A DNA stretch of 64,000 bases, taken from Trichoplusia ni. Lineage: Eukaryota > Arthropoda > Insecta > Lepidoptera > Noctuidae. Below are positions 50,354 through 61,254 of this stretch, piece by piece. Numbering within the stretch: the first letter of the stretch is position 1; every line of letters starts with the position of its first letter. Below the pieces are notes generated by a model. The model saw nothing but the letters and a program-made list of their open reading frames with translations. It searched no databases and was not told the DNA's origin. Made by a program: the position numbers and the translations under genes. The stretch covers positions 9,298,336 to 9,362,335 of the forward strand of contig NC_039486.1 of the NCBI RefSeq assembly GCF_003590095.1, in the 5' to 3' direction.

Positions 50354-51469
50354 TTATGAGTCCCTTTACCTTCGATGTTTGATTATAATTCTATAGTTTG
50401 TTTTTAGAAGCGTATTTTGGTTTTACTATAGTTAATTATAAACTCAATTTCGTATAAAATTAGACTTCAAAGAAAACATTATCCGAGATTTCAAATTGCA
50501 TTATAAATGAGAATGAGTTGTCTAAAACAAGACAACAACACCCCTTTGGGATAAATACGTGTTAGAATACAAACGTGAGTACTTAGAATAATGATAATAC
50601 TGGTTTTAACCTTTCAGACAAATAAAGCAACTAAGTTCATTGACCGTAGTCAAATGGAGTTGGAGACATCAAGTATAAGTAATTTCTTCTTGAAAGTAGT
50701 TTCTTTAATTTTCTCTTTCGTTAACTTTTCTTTCAAAGTAATCGTATATTTTCCATATACAATGTACTACCAAAGAATCTTAACAAAATCCCCATTATGA
50801 CGAAGTTACTTATTATTTTTGATTTAACATAGACATAATATTCACAAAAATAGGATTTACATGTATACACTTGAAATAAGTACTAAAAACAAAACAATAA
50901 TTAAAATAAAGCATCAATAAGTTTATGATTGCTATTTCATGTTAAATGAAAAAATAATAAACAAAATGTATGACTTAAACATAGTCTATCTTTTTTGTAT
51001 TCATATTCATTTTTGGTCACCGTATTGACAATGGAAGCCTCATCTTTCTCCTAACTTCTACTATTATACTTGTAACGCTAACATTTACACACACACGGTT
51101 TAAAAGGATATAAGAAACAAAATGCACAACATGTTCGTTCTAGGCAGCACTTGGACCAATATCCATGCATAAATTGTCAATATCCTTTCGCTCTATCGAA
51201 TCGAGGAACAACATTTCAACTCTGTCCCATAACTTCTAAAGCTATTAAATAAAATGTCAACTCCTGCTATAATTTAAAAATAATAAACCATTTATTAAGT
51301 CCACTAGGGAGGTTTACCTTAACTCAATTGATTTCGTTAAGTTTCCTCTTAAAAGCTTTCCATAAAGCCGTTATTAATCACAAAATTAAATTGACAGTGT
51401 TAATTCGATTTTCGAACACCGCTATATAAAGGTATGTCTAGTGCCTGTACTATGAGACTTAAAAGCAGG

Positions 51470-51545
51470 ACTGTGATGAAGAAGCGAAATGGCGTAATAC
51501 ACTGTTTATAGCGGTGTCTTGCCTCCACACCAATAATACTTATTT
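51470..51545 (+). repeat. Interspersed repeat, family H, diverged
   Basis: GAAGAAGCGAAATGGCG, then TAGCGGTGTCTTGCCTCCAC. Weak but ordered similarity to family H. Confidence 0.35.
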
Positions 51546-51655
51546 CCTTTATTCAGTTATAGAGTGTCAGCTGATGTGTTTTAACGTTAGTGAACGTAGA
51601 CATGTACTATAGCTAGCCGTACTGCTACTGATATATATATATACTAGCTATACAA

Positions 51656-51733
51656 CAAGTACTTACTATCCAACACCAAGTGCTACCCATCCGACCCCAA
51701 GTACTTACCATCCAACGCCAAGTACTTAGTATA
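51656..51733. repeat. 21-bp tandem repeat, ~3.7 copies
   Basis: Units start at 51656, 51677, 51698 and 51719 with consensus CAAGTACTTACCATCCAACGC. The last unit is partial. The array follows an (AT)n run at 51630-51642. An open frame of 79 codons crosses it, but its left part is only the repeat. Confidence 0.85.
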
Positions 51734-51869
51734 CCTGTTTGTTTCATAAATAAAAAAAAATGTATCAGAAGAAAATATGTAGAAAGTTCCCCAATTCATT
51801 TTCATCGATTTTCAAATGGGAATAGGACTTTTCCCGTAGTAAAACGTGGCCTATGTGTTAATCCAGGGT

Positions 51870-51975
51870 GTCAGCTTACTCCGTACCAAATTTTATTAAA
51901 ATCAGTTCAGCCGTTTTGACGTGAAGAAGTAACAAACATACATACATACTCACAAACTTTCGCCTTTATAATATT
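51870..51975 (+). repeat. Interspersed repeat tail (CAGTTCAGCCGTTTTGACGTG)
   Basis: CAAATTTTATTAAAATCAGT, CAGCCGTTTTGACGTGAAG, (CATA)n and TTTATAATATTAGTGAGAT. This block order is a very common lepidopteran repeat end. The open frame 51680-51919 runs into it and is not taken as a gene. Confidence 0.6.
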
Positions 51976-52042
51976 AGTGAGATAGTGGGAAGTGGGATGG
52001 GATAGTGGGATTAGTGGGGTTATTGGGATTATTGGGATTAAC
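51976..52042. repeat. GGGATTA/GGGATAG-type minisatellite
   Basis: Irregular tandem words GTGGGA, GGGATAGTGGGATTAGTGGG and TTATTGGGATTATTGGGATT directly abut the preceding repeat tail, as 3'-end microsatellite growth often does. Confidence 0.7.
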
Positions 52043-53649
52043 CCACGAAGCATAGCAAAGATTATTATACATATGTTTTACGTATCTGTCTGTCGGTGGC
52101 ATCAAGGCACCCGAGCGGGTATAGGGATTAGCGACAGTTACAATCACAGGTCCTGATCACAGGTTTGTCGTGGATTTAATCTGGAACTTTCCTATGAAAG
52201 TTTCCCTCGTAATTTTATATTGTTGGAACTCAGAAAAGAGTATTATTATTTGTAAGGTAAACCGCCTAAGATTGAAAGTTCCTTGTTAACAGAAGAATGT
52301 CTTTTTCTCTTGTATTCTAGTATCGGATTTAGAGAAAACCTACCCAAATTTCATTTACTGACATTTAAACAAAAATGGTCCCTCACCAACTCGAACATAA
52401 CTCATTAGTTTCACCCAAACCAAATTAATTATCTTCGGTTGGCAGCTTGAGCGAATCACTCCCAAATAAGCATTTTCCACATTGAAATGATGTTCCATCT
52501 CACTTTACCACTTCCTATTTGAGTAGGCTTGAGTAAGCAAGTTCTGAACTCAATAGCAATCCATTAGGCAAACAGCTTCATACAAAGGCGGTGTCAGACT
52601 TTGGTCAACACTAACACAACGCCGCCAGCCGTAATCGTCTTGTTGAATCATATGGTATCAACGAATGTCGGAGGGAAATGGGAACAGGGTAATTAGAGTG
52701 TACAAATCTATCATTCAATCTTGAATGTTAGCATATCACCGAAAGAGTCAATGAAAACATATTCCTATGAAGACGATGATTGGTTTTCATTAAAATTTAA
52801 TGTTTAAAAATAAAAATAGATGCAGACCACATCACATTCATTGTGCTGAACCCAAAGGAAGTTGCTAAAGCACTTTTGTTCAACTAAGTGTGTTGCAGTT
52901 TTTTTTACATTAAAAAAAAAAACAACAGGCAACACTCTAACCAACAAACCAATTCCAGAGCAATCGGAAGATATAAAAATGAATAGTGAGCTCCAAAACG
53001 CAGGATAAACATAGGGTGTTCCGTATATCTTTTTTATTTATACACAACATTCCCTATAATAAAATTTATCGACGAGTGGAGCGGATATTATAGACGGCGC
53101 ACGTCGAATCATGAGCGATAACAAGTCAGTGCGACCCAAATGAATTATTCATCGATTCCTCGATCAATAGTGGGACTCTTTCATAATCTTGTCTTTCCAT
53201 AATAATGAAAATAGCTGTATTTTCAAGTAAAGACCGCAAAACAATCATTAGCTTTAGGCTGGTTTTGTAAGCAGGGAGGATATTCTGTATCAAGTCTTTA
53301 CATTGCCAATTGCATCTTGTTGCAAAAGCAAAGGAAAAGTAAAAAGTTATTTTTATGGTTAGTTATTTTTCCGTAATACTCCATCGCAAATATTTCGCAA
53401 AATAAATTTAAATTTGTTTTTATATTTTATCTTTCGAGAATTATTATTTTCTTAGACATCACCAATTTACCTATACATCATCAACTTACACACGTAAACT
53501 TTAATTCACATAAAAAAATTGTAAACACAAAAGACGTATTTTAAGTCATCCATAATGGAAGCATAATAACAAAACGCTTGATCTCTCATAAAAAAAGGCA
53601 AGTAATTTAATTCTGAATTTACTTTAGCGTAATAACGATGTTTTCACTA

Positions 53650-53705
53650 AGGCATAAAAAAGCGGCCAAGCGCAAACCGGATTCATCCATGAAGGGTCCC
53701 GTACC
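53650..53705 (-). repeat. Interspersed repeat, family D terminal part
   Basis: AAAAAGCGGCCAAGCGCAAA followed by CATGAAGGGTCCCGTACCA corresponds to the well-known 'CGGCCAAGTGCGAGTCGG' end seen with family D in Lepidoptera. Confidence 0.5.
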
Positions 53706-55239
53706 AGCTAGTTGCAGAATATAAAACTTCTTGAAGTTCGTTGTAAGTCTGATTGATGTTTTAATGACAGTTGATATTAATTTTATTTCATGTTTGGCTC
53801 GTATATAGCTATTTTTTGGATTTTATAATTCGCTTATTTTACAAGTTACAGGGAGTTATGGGGAGGATATTTCACCACTTTGGAAGTCTCTCCCGGAAAC
53901 AAATTAGTTTAGAAAAAAAAAAACGATAACAAAAACCTCAATGTCATTTTTGAAGACCTATCCATGGATGTTTCACATGTATTGGTGATAAAAATGATAT
54001 CTGATATATTCATCCATTATGTGCAGACAGACTTTAAAAAAAAACACCGTTTTTAATTACTACTGAAAAAGACCCTTGTTACTATTCCCTAAAATTACTA
54101 TAAATATTTAGTCATATTAGGATTGAATAATCTTACATTAAAACGTGTCTTACCAAAAAAAATACTCTATGATGAATCTCAAAACTTAAACCCAAAAATG
54201 TAAATATATTTTATTTTAAAGAGCAAAGGAAATACTAGCCGTCCATCTTAATAGAAATAACTGTATCCTGTAATAACATTCATAGAAGATGTCACATTGT
54301 CAACTCGCCTTTGTGTTCCGCGAGTCTTCTGCAGTTGTTCGTGTTATAAACGTTGGCAGATTTTATCTTCCCCCGTTTTAATAGAACTTTGTGAAGTTAT
54401 TATATTTCAGCTGCTCTGAAGTCTGGAGGTAAATCTTCAGAAAATCTTAGTCTGTTTTGTTTTACATCGTGATTGCAACTAGTTTTTTCTAACTTCTTTC
54501 TAATTTTGTTTGTGGATGTTCAAAATCTACGAGAAAGAAGAAGTGCTTTATTGCTGTGCGAATTATATTAAATTATTAAAAATAACTTTTATACGAAATG
54601 TCCGTTTTCTAAATATTACTTATTTTTATTTCCCTGCAGACTCGTTCTTAATCAATCTTTTTAAGTGAAGTGAAGTTTTCCTCTACCTAATAAAATGGAC
54701 GATCGAATTTAGTTGAATTTGATTCGAAAACAAGTTTTCACTGTTAGTATTTTGATCAACTTGCCAACGTGTCATATCTTGTCAGTACATATATGATAAG
54801 CCATTGGAATGGCAGCTTCATAGAAGAAGAAAATCGAATTTCTTCGCAATTTCCTTTCTTAGTTCCTCAGAAAAGGGGGATGTTATGGTAATTTTGTTTG
54901 CATGGGCGGTATACGTTTGAATTTTAAGATGTTCAATCCCAGAAGCTCAGGAGCGCGGCCTTTGTAGTAAATTTATTAAAATTATGTAGGTTCGTCTTAA
55001 AATTAGAGGGTTATATTATTATGTACTAAAACGGTTTTCCTGAAAAGTCCTTAATGGGAGAATTTTGAAAGAAACGGCACCTTTAGCGATCTCAAGTTTG
55101 TTCGTTATCGTTTTTTTATGTTTGTTTACAGCAACATATCTTAAAGCGGTGATGGAAGATCCTATAAAAATAAGCCGTCTATTTATATTATTGCTATAGA
55201 AACAAAAGAATAATTCATCTTTTTCTAGTTCGCAAACAT

Positions 55240-55345
55240 TCAACTCACAGGCACAAAGACACCCAGACTGAGGACAAGCAATTGTGAATCATACAAATGC
55301 TTATCTCACGCGGATCGAACCCGCGATACGACGCGCCTAGTGATA
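55240..55345 (-). repeat. tRNA-like SINE fragment, family E
   Basis: Inverted relative to the copy at 5600. Reads GGCACAAAGACACCCAGACT, then ACAAATGCTTATCTCACGCG, then GGATCGAACCCGCGATACG (B box on the minus strand). This is the cleanest copy in the window. Confidence 0.65.
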
Positions 55346-57636
55346 GTTATTACTGTTCAGTAGCATATATTTCTAGGGAAAGGTAAATAATGAGAAACCA
55401 CAAGTGAGGCTTAAATTAAGCTTTTTTATTATTCATTCACATTGTACGACCGATGTACATAAATATTTAAACTTTAAAATGGCCAGGAGACTAACGAAAA
55501 TTATCATTGCTGGCAATCGCTCTTGACAAGTTGTAAATTAATAATTTAATTATAAATATAATTTATTTAAAGTGGATTTAGACTATGGAAGGGAAAGAAT
55601 ATACATAAATATTAATTCATTTTTAAAGGGAAATTTTATAAATACGTATGTTAAGAATAATTCTTAAATAACTGTTTCAATAAATTACCGAGTTCAAATG
55701 CGTATATTTATACATTAGCGTAAAGAAAATATCTTTTGAAAAAAAGGACAATCGGCATTATTGACAACGCTATCAATGGTGTGTTTAAAATAAAACCTTT
55801 TTGCATGGAATTCTTTTTTAAGTTGTCAATTTTGATGGGCCTAAAATAAAGCTTGCAGTTGGGAATAGGACACAAACATATCCAAACAAATATTACAGTT
55901 GTCATAAAAAAAATCATATTTGATAACCGGACATGCTAAAAAATATAACATAGTTCACGAATATTTAAACAAATCTAAATAAATTGTAATAGAAAAAATA
56001 TTGTGTGTCTGTGACACTAACATTTTAAACAATAAAGCGATTGCCAGCTACATTTTATGCATGTTACCTAATACGCCTAATGTACTCTATTTTACATTAT
56101 TCATTATATTTTCATCTATACAATAGCACATAAATAATTAATCTATTTTAAAATATATTTCGCTTCAATATACACATTTTCTTAACTTATCACATTCTTT
56201 AGCCTAACAAATAAATTTTCTACAATAGTCAGTGTAAAGAGCTGCAGGAAGACTTTCAACACCAATATAAGAGTCTTAATCTTATGAAGGAACCATAATT
56301 CGATTTATCCAAAAAGGTTTTCTTCTCTAACGGAATGATAGAATAACAATATCAAAGTAATTTCTCCCAATAGTGTTGTTCCGTTTACCCCGAGTTTACC
56401 CAGAGGAGATAATCGAATTGTTCCCCAACAAGAGACTCTCGCATGGCAATTACGATTAAATATCATAACTTCTGCTTTACAGCGTAACACTAATCATATC
56501 GAAAATATTCTGCTGAAATATATTAGACAATAATTTTAATTCACAAAATACGTTCTCACTTTGAAATTCACCTACCAACATGAATCTGATTACGATCGAG
56601 ATAAAGAAATAATCGTAGATACAATCTTCTATTATACTATACATCTTAGATCTAAGAAATTTGAAGAAAGGTATGAAAGAACTTAAATTATACGAATAGG
56701 GAAGAAACAAGTTACGTAGACTCAGATACTAAGGCATACACAACGTGATTGAAAAGGCCGCAGCCATAAAAAAAACTTAGAAACTAAAAATTACATTAAA
56801 AAAATGTTACCACATAAAATTGACATCGATAAAAATTTCCACGAAAATTTCAATTTATTTTACGGAAAAGATTACTGGTTATTCGGAAAAAGATTTATTT
56901 ACATTCACAGAAGTGATATTTAAAATACGAACGGTTTTGCCGAACCACGTTGTATAAGCCCCAGGGCATAGCTCTGAATATTTCATGGTGACCTTTAATC
57001 TAGTAGGGTAAGACAACACTCAAAGCAGCAGCGAGAAAGGATTTTATTCCACAACGACTGAAATTTAAAATCTATTGTTATTTATTCTGATGGTAAATAT
57101 TAAATGGAGCTTTTGAATACTATCTCATAGTGAAACAAGTATCAACTGGCAGTAAGTCCAATATCTATCTTATAATAATTATTGTGTTTATATTTTTTAA
57201 CGTTATCATTTTCTATTTGATGCAGTAGTTATGGAGAACAGCCATTAAATGCGAAACCGTAATAAAAATAGCGATAGTTTGGTTAATCCTTGGAACCCTG
57301 TAGTAACTAGATTAGATTGGTATAATTGACATACAAAAGCTCAGGAATAAAAAGGACACATTAAAAAGGTAGATAGTGGGTGTACGCAGTAACATCTTAC
57401 AACATAAATACTCTCTGATAATAAACTCTAGTTACATCATAACAATAATGTATGAACACAGTAAATTATATCCATATTTTATTTAAAATCTTTAATCCCA
57501 AGCGAGATGTTTTAACAAGTAATGTTCGAAACGAGAATCGATGTATAAATATAGGGTGTAAATATATAAAAATATTTGTAGCAAATAAACATTTATAGGA
57601 CAACCTTATTCCTTGAAAGTGAGACGAGGAAGCGTA

Positions 57637-57890
57637 AGGGTCTGTACACACGACAACTTAATTCGGCGTTGTCGGCGGTTAACGTGGCAAGAAGGAGCGG
57701 CAAGTTAATTTATCCTGGATTCTAACATTCACGTTTAATGCCTCAGTTGACAAAACTGGCACCATAATACAATCGAAACACGCATTACAAAAAAAAAAGA
57801 CGATGTTTTCCGTTATTACTTCCAATTTTTGACGCGCGTTCGACATATCGCGCATTATCGTCGCTAAAAGTTGCCGTGTGCTCAAACCCT
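57637..57890. mobile_element. MITE-like element with ~23-bp terminal inverted repeats
   Basis: The ends are AGGGTCTGTACACACG and, read from the other side, AGGGTTTGAGCACACG. The first 23 positions of the two ends match at 19. The 254-bp interior has no open frame of note and holds GC-rich patches (TTGTCGGCGG; GACGCGCG). AGGGT...ACCCT ends with a CACACGRCAACTT motif are familiar to me from short lepidopteran DNA transposons, but the superfamily is not determined. A target-site duplication is not clear. It lies 119 bp beyond the beat stop codon, possibly inside the 3' UTR. Confidence 0.65.
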
Positions 57891-58008
57891 AAAGGTACAC
57901 ATAACAGTATAGTATAAATAATGGGTACCTAAGAAATATTGAGACTGCATCTATAAGCAGTTTCGCAGGTGAACGTTGATCGAGGAGAGGCAAGATTCAT
58001 GGCATCAT

Positions 58009-58151
58009 TCAATTTAATTGGAGTGTAAATTCACGAAATATGAGACCGCAACCGAGGAGCCAAAGCGGGTACGTTTGGAGGCAGCTGGATGTGGCGTTCG
58101 CATGGCTTGTTTCAGAAATTGGTTTCTTCAAACTTAGTTCGTTGACTGCCA
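58009..58151 (-). CDS. Beat-family Ig protein, terminal coding exon with stop
   Basis: Candidate last coding exon, 809 nt after the previous one. The acceptor is the CAAAAATATTTGCAG at 58152-58166. The preceding exon ends with one base (G). This exon opens TG, giving GTG (Val), and the frame stays open for 46 codons to TGA at 58011-58009. The peptide is hydrophilic at first (AVNELSLKKPISETSHANAT, with an NAT sequon). It ends in a hydrophobic segment, TYPLWLLGCGLIF, followed by REFTLQLN. A short C-terminal tail ending in a hydrophobic stretch fits what Beat proteins have after Ig2. The segment is short for a membrane anchor, so membrane or GPI attachment is not settled. The exact phase match is the main evidence. 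An antisense open frame over this exon (58040-58360, plus) is a shadow. The 3' UTR cannot be bounded; the first clear AATAAA on this strand that I noticed is near 57478-57483. Confidence 0.6.
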
Positions 58152-58739
58152 CTGCAAATATTTTTGAGAATGAAAACAATATAACTATGTGTGTTCCTAG
58201 ACAATGTTGCAACTTATTGGAGAAGAAAACTATTAAGTCTGCAAAATGTAATTCAATAGATTTGACGAATCCTCAGTGTAAGCGTTTTCTGTATATAGTA
58301 AATCATCATCTTATAGATCAAGAATTGATTAATCTCTTGCAGTTCCCTGTGCTTCATTAGAAGTAATTCCATTAACCGCTTTAAGAACAGACTTTTGCTT
58401 ATTTCAAGCTCAAACTTAACTCGCTGGCTAAGTTTCTTGTGGGATTCGCATTAATGTAAATGAAAGTTTGTTTCGCAGTTCGCTTTTAAGTTTCTCAACT
58501 ACTCTAAAAACAGAATAAATGAGAACTACCTAAAGAAGTTCTAGAAATATTATTGTTTGGTAGAAATTAAGAAATAGCTCGGAAAAATTTAGTTTTCGTT
58601 CCATAAAAAGAAAAAGTTACTAGTAAGAGCTTTTTGATAAGACCTGGGGTTCAAGAAATCTTCATTTTTCTTATTAAAGACTCCTCCACTTATAACAATA
58701 ATCCGTGGAGAGTGAAGAATTATACAAATATACAAGTGA

Positions 58740-58800
58740 CATTGCACAAAGGGCCCCAGACTCAGAACAAGAATTCGTGTAAAACGTGGTGAGTTTGGCG
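58740..58800 (-). repeat. SINE tail fragment, family E, in beat intron
   Basis: TGCACAAAGGGCCCCAGACT then CAGAACAAGAATTCGTGT resembles the family E tail. It lies in the last intron of the beat-like gene. Confidence 0.4.
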
Positions 58801-58960
58801 AGGTGACCTTAACCCATTGGATCTCTGTGCAAAAAAGATTCTTTGTTCTTTCCTGCTGCGAATGCGTTTGATCAACAGTAGATACAAGAAGTCATACTTT
58901 ACATTATTACTGCTGAAGACACCTTTATCATAAAATGTATTATGTCATATCAAAACTTAC

Positions 58961-59132
58961 CAGTGACAGTTTGCTTCTTAATATCAGCAAACTTCTCCCC
59001 AGGACCGACTTCGTCCGGGATGGTGGCGGTGCACGTCAGTTGAAGACGGCCGTGGGCAGGCGCACGCAGCTCCGCTATGGAAACCCATAGGGATATGGGA
59101 ATAGCTGGCGGCACCCGTGGTCTTTCTTGAAT
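58961..59132 (-). CDS. Beat-family Ig protein, exon encoding end of second Ig domain
   Basis: Third visible exon, 1503 nt downstream of the 78-codon exon. The acceptor follows a CTTTCCTTTTTACAAACAG tract; the donor is ACTG|GTAAGT at 58960. It encodes 57 residues plus one base of a split codon. PPAIPISLWVSIAELRA is followed by HGRLQLTCTATIP, the strand E/F region with the conserved Ig cysteine in an L-x-L-x-C context typical of the family. It then continues EVGPGEKFADIKKQTVT. Read directly after exon 61255-61388, the two Ig cysteines would be 53 residues apart, a normal spacing for an Ig fold. Read with the intervening exon they are 131 apart. The exon is distinctly GC-rich in a very AT-rich neighbourhood. 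Confidence 0.8.
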
Positions 59133-59503
59133 CTGTTTGTAAAAAGGAAAGAATATGGAGTTTCTTTAGATTTTTGTGATGCCAATAGGTAGTATGTACG
59201 TCTAAACAAGATTTGTTTTAGTGTTCATAGACTTTTATTTTCCCAATTAAAATATGATCTCCTCAAGTACGGGCATTATGTTAAATTAAAAAATTACATA
59301 TTACTTAATACTTAATCACGCGTTCAAAATTAACATGGGTATACTAATAGCATTCTAATCAGACAACCGGTACAGCATACTTGAATAAAGCATCTAACTT
59401 CAAAAACATTTCTTAAGAAGGTACTGAAACAATTAAATATTCCTCAAGTGCCTTAACTTGGCAGAAATTATTAACGTAATCCCAGCTCAGTTACCAAACT
59501 TAG

Positions 59504-59900
59504 CAAATTTGCCGCCTTGTGACGTACGGCGTTTATGTCAAAGAAGTCTGTGAATGGACGTATTTTAATAATCAATTTTCGGAAATTGAACATTTGGAGA
59601 AATCGGATCTAGACAAGAAGGATAAGGCTATTGACAAAAAGTATGAATGCATTAAAATATTTTCATCCGTTTTAAACGCTCAAGACTATTTTTCTTCGTT
59701 TTAAGACACTTCAAAATCTATCACAATCAGACAAAGAGACGACGAAAACACCAGCAGAGACAGCGAAGCAAGTGATCAAAAAACGGATGTCAATTTAAAC
59801 GGGGCTCAGAAAAGTAATATCGAGACAAAATCAGTTGTACTTGGGCCCAATCGAGTATATATTTATACAGATTGTCTTTTGTTATTTATTTCAAACGCGC
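59504..59900 (+). pseudogene. Coding-like fragment with in-frame stop, inside beat intron
   Basis: On the plus strand, opposite to the beat-like gene, one frame is open from 59504 to TAA at 59702-59704. It resumes in the same frame to a second stop near 59903. The first part includes EIEHLEKSDLDKKDKAIDKK and ends NAQDYFSSF. The second includes RQRDDENTSRDSEASDQK and SVVLGPNRVYIY. Charged, low-hydrophobic composition on both sides of one TAA suggests a decayed coding sequence, but no parent is recognised and chance cannot be excluded. Confidence 0.25.
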
Positions 59901-60529
59901 TTTGATTTATTTTTTATCCGCTACATTCATTGTGATCTTTCAATTTGTTCTTTACAATAGCGAGATTAAAAGTTGTTTGTATTGTAAATAGTTTCTATTC
60001 CTTCCAAATGCTCGCATTTTTGCGTTTCCCGATATTATTCTTGTTGAAATTTATGCTAACATTTTATTCAGAACATTTTCTATAATGTTCGACGAGAGAA
60101 TGTAAATTGTTTGATGCATGTTTTCTATCGTAACAAGAATGTTTTCTAGTGCTTTACATTATTTGAATTCCTAACAAGTTAAGAATTTTATTTTAAACTG
60201 ACGAATAGAAGTTTCGCTTTTGAAAATGCACTTGAGCATTTTAATAGGTATTTAGTATATTTCACATTATTTGCTGCTGAGACATTACGAAACCTTACTA
60301 CTTATACAATATATCACGATGATTATATTTGAAAAAGCCGCTTTTATGAGTGGAAATGAAAGGTTATTTTTTACAAAAATCAATAATGATTAATTTTTAA
60401 ATAGGATTATTTAATCAGTTTGATCCAACTTAAAAGATAGGTTATCTTGATACAGTAATTTTTTATATTTTATTCTGTTTCTCATCACCGTTAAGTGGTA
60501 CGGAGTTTGCTTGGTCACCTAAACTTGAG

Positions 60530-60594
60530 GCGCCGTATGATGATACGCGTGTAGTTTACAGTTTACAGTTTTTACGCATGTCATCATACCGCGC
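60530..60594. repeat. Inverted repeat (stem-loop) in beat intron
   Basis: Arms 60530-60550 and 60574-60594 are 21 nt each and pair at 18 positions. The core is GTATGATGA against TCATCATAC, and the loop is 23 nt containing a duplicated GTTTACA. On the gene's strand it begins about 40 nt after the 5' splice site of the 78-codon exon. Confidence 0.75.
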
Positions 60595-60635
60595 ATCCAC
60601 TATAGTATAACTATTAAAAACTCAAAATCTCAAAC

Positions 60636-60869
60636 CTTCGCCATTTCTTCGCTCTGCGCGTCTTTTAAAGTGCACTTGTGATGCTTGGTGTGGTTGACGT
60701 GTGGCGCCACTGTCGTCTCGCTGACGAGCGCCCAGTATTTGGCTGTATAATTGAACTCTGGTGCTATGTAGCGGTGCTGGTGTTTCCTAGGCCTGTATCC
60801 ACCACCGCCTTTGGTTCGGGTGGAGCTTGATACTCGGTAGGAGAAGTATTTTACTGATTCTTCATCGAC
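60636..60869 (-). CDS. Beat-family Ig protein, 78-codon phase-0/0 exon (possible cassette)
   Basis: Second visible exon of the same gene, 385 nt downstream of the first. The acceptor is a pyrimidine-rich tract ending TACCAG (AG at 60871-60870). The donor AAG|GTTTGA at 60635 is weaker than consensus. It reads open for exactly 78 codons, from VDEESVKYFSYRV to LKDAQSEEMAK. The middle is basic and glycine-rich (TRTKGGGGYRPRKHQHR), followed by FNYTAKYWALVSETT. It carries two sequons (NYT, NHT) and one cysteine. The segment falls between the strand C tryptophan and the strand F cysteine of Ig2, where most Beat proteins have far fewer residues. With it the tryptophan-cysteine distance is 118 residues; without it, 40. 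Both junctions are phase 0, so skipping keeps the frame. Whether it is constitutive, alternative or lineage-specific cannot be told from sequence. The exon itself is well supported by splice sites and the open frame. Confidence 0.7.
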
Positions 60870-61254
60870 CTGGTAGAGAAGAAAATTATTTTTTAGACAC
60901 TCAATATACCAAAAAAAATGAAGATTATAACTTTTACAATGATTACAATGACAAAATTTATCTACATTTGGTTAATTTTTTTTTATGTTCTATTTAAAAT
61001 TATAATATCTATTTTGTTTAAAGGCTTTGGCACTGATAATACTGATATAGTGAATTTACATCATTAATTTGCGCTGCCATTTTCAGTATTTGAGCTGTTA
61101 GCCCAAATCATCATTTCCCTACTCTTATCCCAGAATTATAGTATGGGTCATCGCAGCATGTCTTCATAACTAGCTCTTAAACCTAGTGTGACTATAAAAT
61201 TACCAAATTCCAATTACATTACTTAATTTCTGTGCAATATGAATAAATACTTAC

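Larger units (their letters stand above)
52043..57636. other. No gene seen
   Basis: AT-rich, with repeats at 53650 and 55240. A poly-T/poly-A foldback lies at about 52886-52937. The part below 58009 could include 3' UTR of the beat-like gene, but no polyadenylation site can be fixed. Confidence 0.5.

Noticed and set aside
51680..51919. 79-codon plus-strand frame
   Set aside because: Composed of the 21-bp tandem repeat and an interspersed repeat tail.
58040..58360. 106-codon plus-strand open frame
   Set aside because: It lies antisense to the terminal beat exon, whose splice phase matches exactly. Its composition is not convincing and it has no recognised domain.
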